Source: Chionoecetes opilio
Taxonomy: Eukaryota; Arthropoda; Malacostraca; Decapoda; Majidae
DNA: 64,000 nt
Assembly: GCA_016584305.1 (NCBI GenBank)
Contig: JACEEZ010023648.1
Coordinates: forward strand, 226,001 to 290,000
Direction: 5' to 3'
Shown here: positions 35,481-46,482 of the stretch, one piece after another
Position numbering within the stretch: position 1 is the first letter of the stretch
Layout: every line of letters starts with the position of its first letter
Made by a program: the position numbers and the translations under genes
Notes under the pieces: model-generated
Told to the model about the DNA's origin: nothing
What the model saw: the letters and a program-made list of their open reading frames with translations, nothing else
The model's database searches: none

Positions 35481-35506
35481 ATTTCCATGCTTTATTATTC
35501 TTGATA

Positions 35507-36364
35507 ATAAAGACCTAAACGTGACACTTGTGTTTTCTCCAACAATCTCCCAGGCATTAAGCACCCCGAACCCATACGTAGCAAGTGACGGGCCACAGAG
35601 AGTGGTGGTTCGTTACAGTGGTGTCAGCAGTGGGATAGACAATAGTAAAACCGTGTCCAGTGTCGTGGCGGATTGTCCAGTCGTGAGAAGATGGATGAAG
35701 GTGCCGAAGGACGTGAAGTGAAACCAAGTGGCAGTGATTCAGATACTCAGCCGAACTGGGCGCAACTGGAGGCCTTATTGACAATGGCACGTGACATTAA
35801 AGATATTAAAAACAGCCAGACCCAAGCCGCGGAGGAACTAAAACAAACCATGCGAGTGGGCTTTTGTGAGGTGAGAGACGAGGCGAACCAGTTCACTCGA
35901 GAAACTTCTGAGAGAATGAAGGAGGAATTAAAAGAAGAAGTGAAGGCGGAAATGAATGCGTGGCAAACTGAAATGTCAGCCGTGGCCATTGCAGTGCAAG
36001 CCCTGGCTGGTCGGATAGGTAGATTGGAGGTGTGTGGTGACCCCAGGGAGGATGCAGAACCGGGTAGAGGCCCTTGTGACGTGAGACAGAGGTGCCTAAG
36101 CACCCACTCAGCACCAGAAGTTATGTGTGTCCAACAGGTGCCTTGCTTCCCTCGTTTGGTTGAATTCCCGGCTCAAGCAGCGCACAGGACTGTCGTGGCT
36201 CCCGCTTCTCCCACTTTCCCCACCATCCCTGCCTTTATCACCCCACTCACGTCACCTCACGGCCACCAGACCCACACTGTGCGACGGAAGCCACAGGACT
36301 TCGATGGTTGCGTGTCACTGGAGGCGTACTTGGCCCAATTTGAGCTCTTGGCTGATGTCCAGGC
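35507..36364 (+). mobile_element. Gypsy LTR end, primer-binding site and gag N-terminus
   Basis: An AATAAAGACC block (35513 on) is read as LTR R/U5 with a polyadenylation signal. The putative LTR end is ...TTACA at 35617. At 35619-35636 TGGTGTCAGCAGTGGGAT matches the 3' end complement of a tRNA-Leu, a known primer. A gag-like ORF follows (35673-36364). At 36363 an inverted copy of the LTR piece begins. Confidence 0.65.
35619..35636 (+). promoter_or_regulatory. Retrotransposon primer-binding site (tRNA-Leu type)
   Basis: 18-nt TGGTGTCAGCAGTGGGAT one base after a CA-ending putative LTR. TGGTGTCAG.AGTGGGAT is the pattern complementary to tRNA-Leu 3' ends. Confidence 0.6.
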
Positions 36365-36367
36365 CTA
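35673..36367 (+). pseudogene. Gypsy gag N-terminal part, truncated
   Basis: A 231-codon frame. Residues ~25-110 are charged and heptad-like ('DIKDIKNSQTQAAEELKQTM', 'SERMKEELKEEVKAEM'), suggesting a coiled coil. A Pro-rich linker follows, and the frame ends with 'RKPQDFDGCVSLEAYLAQFE', the start of a Gypsy capsid domain. It is cut at 'LLADVQA' with a stop produced by the inverted LTR. It may be the same family as 28508-30522, but there is no sequence overlap to test this. Confidence 0.65.
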
Positions 36368-36676
36368 GGAGATTGTTGGAGCAAACACAAGTGTCACGTT
36401 TAGGTCTTTATTACCCACTATGACGAGACTGTCTGCCTCCCAAAACACACGTAACTGTTCGTGCACCACAGTAGTCCAATGTGCACAGTAATCCAATGGT
36501 GGTAGCGGAGGAATGGGGGAGAACTGGCTCAAGCTGCCTCTCCACCCCGACTGCCTCTCACTCATCACCTTGCACTCCTCATCCACTCGCTTTGCCTCGA
36601 ACTGAGGTCCGAACTGACACACACACACACACAACACACACACACACACACACACCAACAAGCAATTAGGCCACTC
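36363..36676 (-). mobile_element. Inverted LTR fragment with (CA)n
   Basis: 36365-36415 is the reverse complement of 35507-35552 with few differences (AATAAAGACC, 'GTGACACTTGTGTTT'). The rest is probably upstream LTR; (CA)n lies at about 36618-36655. Confidence 0.65.
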
Positions 36677-37262
36677 GAAACAAGATCACAGGAGATACAT
36701 ATCAGTTGCTGAGGAATATAAGAATGGCATTCAAATATCTGGATGAAGAGATGATTAAGAAATTGATAACATCTTTGATTCGACCAAAGTTGGAATATGC
36801 GGCAGTGATTTGGTCACCACATAAAAAGAAGGATATAAGGAAGATTGAGAGAATACAAAGAGCAGCCACAAAAATTGCTCCAAGCCTGAGAGATTTACCA
36901 TATGAGGAAAGACTTTCAAAACTAAAACTCCCAACTCTTGAGAAAAGAAGAGAAAGGGGAGATTTTATAGCAGTGTATAGAGCATCAATGGGTCTGGAAA
37001 AAATTGATAGAGAAGATCTGTTTGTGTGGGACGATAGAAGTGCAAGAGGTCATGAGAAGAAATTGAAAAGGACAACATGCAAGAGGGACATGAAAAAATA
37101 CAGCTTCCCGTATAGAAGCATAGAAGCCTGGAACAACCTTGATGCAAAAGTGATTAATGCAAGAAGTATTCAGGACTTCAAAGGCAGGCTGGATAATAGT
37201 AGATTTGGAGACGGGACAGTACGAGCATAGCTCTTTTCCTGTATGTTACAACTAGGTAAATA
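36677..37262 (+). mobile_element. LINE-alpha, 5'-truncated, open frame
   Basis: From 'KITGDTYQ' onward it encodes the LINE-alpha C-terminal region in one unbroken frame to the stop at 37228-37230 ('RFGDGTVRA'). The 3' terminus then has two tandem units of 'ACAACTAGGTAAAT'. It is closely similar to 6230-6800 of the full copy. Confidence 0.88.
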
Positions 37263-37416
37263 CAACTAGGTAAATATACACACAAAAAAAACATGTACGA
37301 AGCAGCGCAAAACTCGGGGAGATAATGCGCAAAAGTTGGGATGGTAAGAATTTAGGACTCGGCGCGAAACTCGTGGATCGCGAAACTTGCATAACGTGAA
37401 ACCCGGGAGGGTACTG
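37263..37416. mobile_element. Tigger I1, right-end fragment
   Basis: It ends 'ACCCGGGAGGGTACTG' + TA; in reverse complement CAGTACCCTCCCGGGTTTCA, the family I terminus seen at 44948. Left part missing. Confidence 0.65.
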
Positions 37417-37422
37417 TATATA

Positions 37423-38263
37423 CAGTAAAACCTTTATAACTTGGCACGATAGGGGCTCTGCCCCTTGCCGAGTTATTCAATATGCCGAATTATGCAAATG
37501 CCCTCTTCTGATATGGGTAAAAAAAATAAAAAATAAAAATTGTAAATACAGTAATGTTTTGGGATTACATCATACAGTACTGTATTTCAAGATGTCAGCT
37601 CCATCACGCAAGGGTGTCTCCAGCAGGAGGGGAATAAAGTTGAAGAGCCTGAGCCTGCAGGAAAAGGTCAAAAGGACAAAAAGACGACTTTATGCGACTA
37701 AGGATATGCCGAGTGTAAGCAAAGAGATGCAGTTATAAAGGCAATACTTTATTTTTTGCCGACTTTCTGTTTACATGTTCACACAAGAGGTTGTGAGGGC
37801 ATGATATGCCGAGTGAAAACCAAGAGATGCAGTTTAGGAGAGGCGGTAGCAGAGTGGTTAGCGTCACCGGGTGACGTTCTCGAAGACCCGAGTTCGATCC
37901 CGAGTGAGACTCATAAATCCACTTAAAATCTTTCTGCAAAGTCGAGTGGCCTAAGAACACCCACATGCCCTGTCCATTAACTCTATCTTCGACTGCGAGT
38001 GCATGGGAGGACACAGGGGGGCGGCATGAGCCTCTAAATCACAGGCGTCACTATAAAAATCCTGCCTGCGCCACCACGGGCGAGAGCCAACCATCACAGC
38101 CCTCAAGTGAGCCTCCAGGGCCCACTATCTGAGCCCTGGAGGTCACTGCCTACAGGCACTATAGGCATAGATGGGAAAAAAAAAAAAAAAAAAAAAAAAA
38201 ACTGCCTTGCCGAGTTATATCAAATTCTGAGTTATACAATCCCAAGTTATAAGGGTTTTACTG
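37423..38263. mobile_element. Tigger G2
   Basis: Left CAGTAAAACCTTTATAACTT; mirrored right end 'AAGTTATAAGGGTTTTACTG'; TA outside both. Interrupted by SINE-1 (37837-38203). Confidence 0.85.
37837..38203 (+). mobile_element. SINE-1, tRNA-derived, poly(A)-tailed
   Basis: A 73-nt tRNA-like head has box A TAGCAGAGTGG (37847-37857) and box B GAGTTCGATCC (37890-37900). A family-specific body includes 'CCACATGCCCTGTCCATTAA', followed by a ~28-A tail. Other copies: 45078-45345 (-), 46483-46842 (-), 49200-49735 (+). It is a pol III-transcribed retroposon, not a tRNA gene. Confidence 0.85.
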
Positions 38264-38264
38264 T

Positions 38265-38295
<31 letters not shown>

Positions 38296-38296
38296 A
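38264..38296. repeat. (TA)n between Tigger G2 and B3
   Basis: Short TA array; B3 starts directly in it. Confidence 0.85.
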
Positions 38297-39410
38297 CAGT
38301 CGACCCTCGATTTAACGGACTAAAAGGGGAGAGAAGTGGTCTGTTAAAGCTGATTGTCCATTAGTGCGAGGATATTTTCTCAAGGGTGTGAAAATATCGG
38401 AAAAACAAAAAATTGTGAAATAAATGAGAAATGATCACAAACACAACCAGACCATGTAGCTATGTTAGGAGGTAAACAGTGACTGGCGCTTCATGCTGGA
38501 TTTGGGACGCTCCTGCACGCTGTGAAATAAATGAGAAATAATCACAAAACACAACCAAACCGTGTAGCTATGTTGGGAGGTAAACAGTGACTGGCGCTAA
38601 ATGCTGGATTTGGTACTCTCGCCCACAACTACTTGGGACTGGTATTAGGAGAGGTAGTACGTCTCCAGGCTCGCTCATTACTGCTTGGTATGCTATGAAA
38701 TATAATTATTCTAGGTGAATGTAGACATATAATCTCATTTTAATGTCTCATATCATTATCGTCTCATGTCATTATAATGTCTCACGGCAAACACAACTTA
38801 ATTAAACTAAGCTTGTAAACATGCGCTCCGACTGGCAGACACTTATAAGGCTCCCTACACACAACCACTCACCACCGTCGGCGCTTCCCGTCGGTGCTTG
38901 CCGACGAGCAATGTCGTTGCCAGTTGTGTCCATTCGGTTACATTTTGCTCGTCGGCATTCTGTCCACACTGCCACTTTTGAGTAACGAACACTCTATCGA
39001 CGGGAAGCACCGACAGTGGTGAGTGGTAGTGTGTACAGGGCTTAAAAGGCGCTGTCACTAGCACTTTTTCCGTCTGTCAGACGATGAGTCTGACGAGTTC
39101 CGACTTGCCAACCATGAACCATGAATGCATCCATTCACGTTTTTAGCTAGTTATGCTTGTTTACGATTGACAATATATATAGGTAAGTGTATAGCAGCGA
39201 TAGCCTGCCGGGGTGTCGGAGCGATGTTTGTTTACAATCAACGAAAACAGTGCAGGCGAACAGCTGTGTGTGTGGGACGGTTTGCAGTCTGCCGGGGTGG
39301 TGGCTTCGGCCAACACTAGAGGAGAAGAGAGGAGAGGACCTACGAAGCGATACTAAGCAAAAGAGATCACAAGAAGAAGAAGAAGAAGAAGAATTCAAGA
39401 AATGATAATA

Positions 39411-40419
39411 CACACAACCCTCGTTTTCCCGGACCTCCATTTCCCGGATATCGGATTTGCCGGTCAAAATCCGAGGTCTGGGAATATGGCAGAGTCCCGG
39501 ACAAATGCCTGGTCCAGTCCATAAATCAACAAAGTTGTCCGGCGGTCCAAGCGTCTCCTGTCACCCCTGGTCAGTGTCCGCTCCTCCCGCCATGTGGCAG
39601 CATGCTCAGCGGTCGTATTGTTTACATTTGGGCACACATCACTCACGGTTCACCTGCACCGCCTCTGTCAGTCCCCTGACTCCCACTGCTCCTGATGCAG
39701 GAACGTCTCTGAGACTATTGAACACTTTCTGCTGTAGTGTCGGCGCTTCCACTCTCACCATGTAGTGCTACGCTCTCAACTCCTCACCCTGAACGTTGCC
39801 ACTTTTGACCTGCCCACCCTGCTGGCGGCTGCTGGCCTCCCGCTAGGTGGCAGCATGCTCAGCGGTCGTATTGTTTACATTTGGGCACACGACACCCACG
39901 GTTCACCTACACTGCCTCCGTCAGTCCTCTGACCCCCACTGCCCCTGGTGCAGGAACGTCTCTGAGACTATATTGAAGACTTTCTGCTGCAGTGTCCGCA
40001 CTTCCACTCCCACCGTGTAGTGCTACGCTCAACTCCTCACCCTGAACGTCACCACCTGTGACCTGCCCACCCTGCTGGCGGCAGCTGGCGTCCACCCCTC
40101 CCGGCAACACGCTGTCATCCGCCTCACCTGTGCCTTCCTGAGGAAGACAGGTCAACTACAGTGCCTGTGATGGCATCATAGGACATCACCAGGGCTCATA
40201 GTGTTCCCCAAGTGATCCTCGCAGCCCAAAAAACAACAACAAAGTGATGTAAAAGTCTGCGGCGGGGTAGTTGATATTGACGGTAGCCGGACAGTAAATA
40301 CTAGAGTAGGATAAACGTCCGGGGGTGGGTAATGGCCTTGGACTGTTGCGATTCCCTGACGTTTGCGGTTCCCGGACCAGTGCTCCCCCCTATTAGTCCG
40401 GGAAAACGAGGGTTGTTTG
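39411..40419. mobile_element. Tigger-like F1
   Basis: TA-flanked; left CACACAACCCTCGTTTTCCC, right in reverse complement CAAACAACCCTCGTTTTCCC. It contains a LINE-gamma piece (39590-40240) with an internal ~252-bp tandem duplication. Confidence 0.85.
39590..40240 (+). mobile_element. LINE-gamma C-terminal/3' fragment, partly duplicated
   Basis: The 'GGCAGCATGCTCAGCGGTCG' block occurs at about 39595 and 39847, about 252 bp apart, each followed by the Cys/His-knuckle coding region (blocks like CPWC and 'TIEHF', degraded). It ends with 'CAFLRKTGQLQCL'-type coding and the 3' UTR. Confidence 0.7.
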
Positions 40420-40421
40420 TA

Positions 40422-41508
40422 CATACAACCCTCGTTTTCCTGGACTATAAGGGGGCAGCACTAGTCCGGGAACCGCAAACGTCCGGGAATCGCAACAGTC
40501 CGAGGCCATTACCAACCCCCGGACGTTTATCCTACTCTGTCCGGCAACCACCAATATCAACTACCCCGCCGCGGACTTTTACGTCACTTTGTTATAATTT
40601 TTGTTGTTTTTAGGGCTGCGAGGATCTCTTGGGGAACACTATGAGCCCTGGTGATGTCCTAAGATGCTATCACAGGCACTGTAGTTGACCTGTCTTCCTC
40701 AGGAAGGCACAGGTGAGGCGGAGTACAATGTGTTGCCGGGAAGGGGGTACACCAGCCGCCGCCAGCAGGGTGAGCACTACACGGTAGGAGTGGAAGCGCG
40801 GACACTGCAGCAGAAAGTTTTCAATAGTCTCAGAGACGTTCCAGCACCAGGGGCAGTGAGGGTCAGGGGACTCACGGAGATGGTGCAGGTGAGTCGTGAG
40901 TGTCGTGTGCCCCAGGCGGAGGCAGATGAGGGTGACATCGAGGACGCGGAACTTTTTCCTTATCCATGGCTGGGGGGAAGAGTCACTGCGGTATTGGGCC
41001 CATGGAGGTGATGCGGAGGGCATCGCCGAGCGTGTTGTTCCAGGTGGAGCAGCAGACCCAGGAGATGAGGAGTTTGGCCGCGGAGAGCGGCAGAGGGAAG
41101 GGTGTTGAGTATACTGCTGTTAAGGCCATCTTGGCCTTAACACTTTAGACACTTTGTCGGTAGCACTCATACGTCATGTGCCATACAATACATACATATA
41201 ACATGCTAAACATGGATTAATATACATGTACAGGTAATAACAACATATGATTGCAAGGTGTACTTACAATAGATGTAAACATTACATTATAAATGTAAAC
41301 AATACGACCGCTGAGCATGCTGGCACCTGGCGGGAGGCGCGGACACTGACCAGGAGTGACAGGAGACGCTCGGACCGCCGGACAACTTTGTTGATTTACG
41401 GACTGGACCAGGCATTTGTCCGGGACTCTGACATATCCCCGAACCTCGGATTTTGACCGGCAAATCCGATATCCAGGAAATGGGGTCCGGGAAAACGAGG
41501 GTTAAGTT
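40422..41508. mobile_element. Tigger-like F2, inverted relative to F1
   Basis: Left CATACAACCCTCGTTTTCCT; right end 'GGGAAAACGAGGGTTAAG'. It shares one TA (40420-40421) with F1 and is largely F1's reverse complement, with LINE-gamma (40600-41130) on the - strand. Confidence 0.85.
40600..41130 (-). mobile_element. LINE-gamma fragment
   Basis: 'YRSDSSPQPWIRKKFRVLDV', 'DPHCPWCWNVSETIENF', 'LQCPRFHSYRVV', 'CAFLRKTGQLQCL' followed by a stop. Related to 15857-16672 but with an internal deletion near 40770. Confidence 0.8.
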
Positions 41509-41784
41509 TACTAATATTCACCATTTTAACCCACATACACACCTTCTACAACTAAATCACTAGTAACACAGGCTCCTTCCTTATATATCTTAATATCTGA
41601 TACATTAAAACTTCTTAAAACCCAAGCATTCCAAAATAATAAGAAAAAAATTATATTGAGTTGAAGATTCGAGCGGCGATAAGCAGTCTGATATGCCATT
41701 CTTGCCCGCAAATTTGTCTCGCGAATGGAGTCCGTTAAATCTGAAATCCGTTAAATCGTGGTCCGTTAAATCGAGGGTCGACTG

Positions 41785-42509
41785 TATATTTACTAGCATG
41801 GTTTCCCATTCATGCCTTACATGCTATACAATGGGTTTTTTTCTGAACATTTATATATCAGGTATATCAACATACTCTTGATCATCAGCATTGGAATAAA
41901 TGTCCTTTGTAAAAAGTGACAGCATTTCCTCTGTGGGTTAAACTCATTGCAACAGTACGTGTTATTTCTATGCATGAATACATGGACAATTGGACATGTA
42001 ATGTACTTTCTAAACTCTTGTGTTGCAAGTCACTCACGCAAGCTATTTTATGTCCTCTGATCACTGCAGTAGAGAGTAAACTGTGTCTGACAGCCTCTTT
42101 GAGTCTCTCTCCTTATCTACTTAAGAAGTTAGAGAGAGGCTGAATGGGGATTGGGCCTTGAAGGTGTGAATGAAGGTGTGGCATGACCCAGGTCAATATA
42201 ATTTCTCATCCCTGGGGATGTCAGTAGGATGTGACCTCCGTGAGAGGTCACGGCTGAGGTCCTAATCAGGTCAAAGTCCAGTCGTGATAATCCTCCTTGA
42301 TGATAATTGTTGTGATAATCCTCCTTGAGGATTATCATGACTGGGTGCAAATGTTTCATGTGTTTTCGAAGACTATCAACCCAAAAATCCGCAACTTTAT
42401 AAGAAAAAACAGCCCCAAAACAGCCAACCCGCGACTATCGTTTTTAACCCCCCCAACCTTTTCTAAAAAGAGCCCAATTAGGCTGGTAAACGTGGACCTG
42501 GCAACCCTG
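41785..42509. mobile_element. hAT element, right-hand part
   Basis: Co-linear with 31210-31895 and ends 'ACCTGGCAACCCTG'. The left part is missing or displaced by the adjacent Tigger/(TA)n cluster. Confidence 0.75.
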
Positions 42510-42535
42510 CTTTGAGAGCTCAAGGGGTTGGCCCT

Positions 42536-42735
42536 GTGTGAAATATGATTATGGGAGTTGTTGCAACTCTAGGCACGCTGTGTCGTGCTGTCAAATCATA
42601 CCGCCATGCTTTCCTTAGTCCAATTCCATCTCTCTTAGGACTCGCTTCTTGCTCTGTGCTATCTCAACCAAATACACCCAATAGCAGGAACAGCACCTTT
42701 TATTCGCCTGCAACCCTTAAGGATGGACCACCAAC
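42536..42735 (-). repeat. Interspersed ~200-bp repeat, LTR candidate
   Basis: It shares about 190 bp with 46258-46465 ('GCTGTGTCGTGCTGTCAAAT', 'CTCTGTGCTATCTCAACC'). On the - strand it carries 'GCGAATAAAAGGTGCTGTTC', an AATAAA in LTR-like context. Coding partners not identified. Confidence 0.4.
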
Positions 42736-42789
42736 GTCCATCTGCTCAATGGTTTGCAGTGGTGGTGGCCTCACAGGTTCCTGAAGGGG

Positions 42790-43300
42790 AGAGAACCACA
42801 TAGCGCCGCCTTTGTCCAAATCCGGCCTTCGTCAGCGCCGCCTTTGTCCAACGCAACTCCGGCCTCCAGTGCCGCCTTCGTCCAACGCAAACTCCGGCCT
42901 TCGTCAGTGCCGCCTTCGCCTAACGCAAACTCCGACCCTCGTCAGCGCCACCTTCATCCAATGCAACTCCGCCCCTTGTCAGCGCTGCCTTCGTCCAACG
43001 CAACTCCGGCCCTCATCAGCGCTGCTTTCGTCCAACGCAACTCCGGCCTCCAGTGCCGCCTTCTTCCAATGCAAACTCCAGCCTCCTTCGTCCAAGGACG
43101 TCTACTTAGCACCTCCTTTGTCCAAGGACGACTTTGGGCCACATTGGCCTCCCCCATGGTCATCCTCGTGGCCTTCCACATGGACTTCCTCATGGCCTTC
43201 CTCATGGCCTTCCAGTTGGCCTTCCTCACAGCCTTCCAATTCGGCCTCCAAACTCAGCCTTCAACCTCGGCCTTACACTCAACCTCCACTATGGCCTCTT
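42790..43300. repeat. Degenerate tandem repeats, Pro/Ser/Thr frames
   Basis: 42800-43140 repeats ~27-35-bp units around 'CGCCTTCGTCCAACGCAACT'; 43175-43260 repeats 'CATGGCCTTCCT'. Open frames here (about 200 codons in two frames) follow from the repeat and show no domain. Confidence 0.7.
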
Positions 43301-43373
43301 CGACTCCACTACAGTCTCCTCGGACTCCACATCAGCCTTTTGACCATCATTACAACTGTCGTAGTCATGTTCA

Positions 43374-43628
43374 TTAACCCTTTCACGTATAAATGACGTC
43401 TTTGAGTGTCATCCGGTACGTGTAGGCCATACGTACAAATGACGTCTTTGAGCGTCATCCAAAAATAATATTTTAAAATATTTATTAAAAATCTTAAAAA
43501 GCACACGGTTGACGTGAGATTCACTTGACCGTTGGAGCGAATTACAATATATTATATTAAAATATATTTTGTATAATATAATATTGTATAATATTATATT
43601 ATCTATAATAATATAAGCGAAAGTGTGT

Positions 43629-43673
<45 letters not shown>

Positions 43674-44820
43674 GTGTGTGTCCGCTCCAGGTGCCGCCCC
43701 CTGTGGCGGAATCCCCTCATATGGCACAGTTTTGGAACCGGCTCAAGCAGGGGAAGGTTTTAAGCCCATGTATGAGATGATCCGATCACTTTTTTTTTTC
43801 TTCTTTTTTTTTAGCAGCCTATTAGCGAGAATTGTGAAAAAAAAGTGGGTTGCGAGAATTGAGGAAACCTTGATGTAGGGTGATGGGTAATGGGTGAGTG
43901 AATAGGTGGGGTGATGGGTAATGGGTGTGGGGTGATGGGTGAGTGAATGGGTGGGGGGTGATGGGTGATGGGTGTGGGAATAGATGGGGGGTGATGGGTA
44001 ATGGGTGAGTGAATGGGTGTGTGGTGATGGATAATGGGTGAGTGAATGGGTGGGGGGTGGTGGGTAATGGGTGAGTGAATGGGTGGGGGGTGATGGGTAA
44101 TGGGTGTGTGGTGATGGATAATGGGTGAGTGAATGGGTGGGGGGTGGTGGGTAATGGGTGAGTGAATGGGTGGGGGGTGATGGGTAATGGGTGAGTGAAT
44201 GGGTTGGGGGTGATGTGAATAGGTTGGTGTTAATACATACATTTCTACATCCATGATTTCAGGAAAGCTAGAACGGGCCATCTGGAGAGTCTGTGTTTGG
44301 TGGGCCTTTGGCCCACCAATAGCCCTCCGCAGGAGCTAGCCAAAAAGTCCGCCCGGAGGGCAGCTTTGTGGCTAGTACAATATATTTATTAAAAAAAAAA
44401 CCTTTACGTTATCTTTCACTTCGTTGTATGGCTTTATTTTTGAGCGAATTACAATATATTATACTTCATTGGAAAGGAAATTTATTCAGCTATGTCATGG
44501 AATGTAGAAAAATCTTCTATGATGGTAAGTTGATTTTTGGCATATTATTTTTTGCAACAAGGTGCTATTTTTTTTTTTTTTTTTACTTCTAACAAGAGAT
44601 TTGTAAGTTATTTTCACGCTAGGGTATTTTTTTAACATTGTATGATATAGGAAATTATCTTAGCTTAAAAACAAAGCATAATTGAACTCGATGCCTTTGA
44701 TAGTTTAGTTTCTAGACGCAGTGGAAGTACAACTTTTTTCCCGCGCGTGACATTTCGGGTGACAATGGGTTTACGCGGGACAACAAAAAGTGAATGACAA
44801 TGGTGACGTGAAAGGGTTAA
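43374..44820. mobile_element. piggyBac-type element, TTAA-flanked
   Basis: Perfect 15-bp inverted ends TTAACCCTTTCACGT at 43374-43388 and 44806-44820. TTAA duplication plus CCC start is the piggyBac signature. No transposase is present. It contains a (GT)n run (43622-43680) and a G-rich minisatellite. Confidence 0.85.
43876..44221. repeat. G-rich minisatellite (GTGATGGGTAATGGGTGAGT-like)
   Basis: About 11 units of ~33 bp, built from GATGGGTAATGGGTGAGTGA and a G-run; strongly purine-rich on the + strand. Lies inside the piggyBac-type element. Confidence 0.85.
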
Positions 44821-45071
44821 TATGTATTTTGTATAATACCCCAAAAAAATTGTCTAAATTTATTTTCATAATTTGCAAATCTATATTTATTTTCTTTCCC
44901 AATTCAACTTTGTATAATTATAAGGTGTTTTTTTTCATTTTTTACTACAGTACCCTCCCGTGTTTCACGCTATGCGAGTTTCGTGATCCGCGAGTTTTGC
45001 ACTGAGTCCTAAATTCTTTACCATCCTGACTTTCGCGCATTATCTCCCAGAGTTTCGCGCTGCTTTGTACA

Positions 45072-45077
<6 letters not shown>

Positions 45078-45102
<25 letters not shown>

Positions 45103-45345
45103 GTGCCTACAGTGCCGTTAGGCAGTGACCTCCAGGGGTGGGATGCTAGGCCCTGGAGGTTCCCTCGAGGGCTGTGATGGTTGGCCCTCGCCCGTGGTGG
45201 CGCAGGCAGGATTTTTATACTGACGCTTGTGATTTGAGGTTCATGTCGCCCCCCTGTGGCCTCCGATGCACTCACAATCATAGGTAGAGTTAATGGGCAG
45301 CATGTGGGTGTTCTTAGGTCACTCGACGGTGCAGAGAAAGATTTT
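45078..45345 (-). mobile_element. SINE-1, 5'-truncated
   Basis: It starts (+ strand view) with ~30 T and reads as the reverse complement of the SINE-1 body ('GTGCCTACAGTGCC', 'CCCTCGCCCGTGGTGGCG'). The tRNA head is absent. Confidence 0.8.
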
Positions 45346-45359
45346 ATACCTTGCGGTAA

Positions 45360-45710
45360 TATCAAGATCAAGATCAAGTATCGCTAAAGAGGTAAATAGC
45401 TGTATGTACAGATGGAAGAATGGTGTTAGCAAGACGTGTGTGATGTGTGAGACAGGAGTGGATGAAACTGGAGTACTTGATGCTGGAATATGAACGGTAT
45501 GATTATATGAACCAAGATGTTGGAGGTAGTGGTAGGAGAATTTGGAGTGGAAGAATGGCGAGAGATGAGAGATAGGAGTGTGGATAGGCAGATGGAGTAC
45601 CTGCTGGGGTTGTGTGCTGAGTGGAGGAGTGACAGTCGTGTGGCTGAAAGTGTAAAAGAATTCTTGGAGAATTATTGGAGAGCATACATGAGAGAGAAAG
45701 AGAGGTAGGG
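45360..45710 (+). pseudogene. LINE-epsilon C-terminal fragment
   Basis: 'SKTCVMCETGVDET' gives a C-x2-C knuckle start. In the neighbouring frame 'LEYERYDYMNQD' and then 'MLEVVVGEFGVEEWREM' and 'VAESVKEFLENYW' resemble the end of LINE proteins with a C-x2-C...H...C knuckle and a terminal helical region. At least one frame change near 45485. RT not present. Confidence 0.5.
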
Positions 45711-46257
45711 GGGCCCTCGGTGAGGTGGGACCCCGTATGAATGTGATGCAGAGAGAGGAATGAGGGGAAAATGAAACACCTAGTTTTGCTTCCCCCTTTT
45801 ACTTCTCTCCCAACAGAATACTACGTGTGTGGGAGAACGCCGAACCAAAGGCTTCACTGACAGCATCAGCTGGGTGACTCCCAACTCAGGCTCAAGCTTG
45901 TAGGTCCTCTCCTCTCCTCCTCTTCCTCCTCTCCTGTCCTCTAGTTTTGGCCGACCACCCCGGGAGGCGGGTCACAAACCCCCGGCTAACACCCGGTACC
46001 CATTCACTGCTGGGTGGACAGGGGCTCGGGGCATTTTCAGGGTATTTTGGGGGGGAGAAAGTGACTAAATAAGCATTTTTACAGTGTTTTCAATAACCGA
46101 GTTTCGCGATCCTCGAGTTTAGCGCTATGCCTTGTGAAGAAAGCAGGCGCCAAACTCGGGAGGATACTGTAGGCACCTTGGGATGTTTTCATCTCCACTT
46201 GTTTTTTTGTGTGTTTTTCTCCTTTGTCGAGATGAGGACATCTCAAATTGTGTGGCC

Positions 46258-46470
46258 GAGCCTTATATGAGATATGATTATGTGAGTTGTTGGCAACTCC
46301 AGTCACGCTGTGTCGTGCTGTCAAATTATACTGCCACGCTGTCTTTAGTCCAATTCCATCTCTTAGGACTCGTTTCTCGCTCTGTGCTATCTCAACCAAA
46401 TACGCCCAATAGCAGGAACAACACCTTTTATTCGCCTGCAACCCTTAAGGATGGACCATCAACATCCCTC
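46258..46470 (-). repeat. Second copy of the ~200-bp LTR-candidate repeat
   Basis: Closely similar to 42536-42735, including AATAAA on the - strand. It is directly followed by SINE-1 sequence. Confidence 0.45.
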
Positions 46471-46482
46471 CAATACCTGCAT

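Larger units (their letters stand above)
38297..41784. mobile_element. Tigger B3 with two inverted F elements inside
   Basis: TA-flanked; left CAGTCGACCCTCGATTTAAC, right end its inverse. The interior matches B1 until 'GATAATA' (39410), then resumes at 41511 ('CTAATATTCACC') after elements F1 and F2. Confidence 0.85.
44948..46169. mobile_element. Tigger I2
   Basis: TA-flanked; left CAGTACCCTCCCGTGTTTCA, right in reverse complement CAGTATCCTCCCGAGTTTGG. It contains SINE-1 and a LINE-epsilon piece. Confidence 0.8.

Noticed and set aside
35673..36367. Host coiled-coil protein
   Set aside because: It follows a primer-binding site and ends in a Gypsy capsid start motif, so it is read as retrotransposon gag.
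37837..37910. Functional tRNA gene
   Set aside because: Boxes A and B are present, but it is the head of a SINE with a poly(A) tail and family copies; no clear anticodon arm of a canonical tRNA.
42754..43396. Two ~200-codon Pro/Ser/Thr-rich frames
   Set aside because: They overlap in different frames over degenerate tandem repeats, with no domain, splice context or conserved pattern.
43811..44281. His-Pro-Ile repeat protein on the - strand
   Set aside because: Translation of the G-rich minisatellite; no start context or domain.
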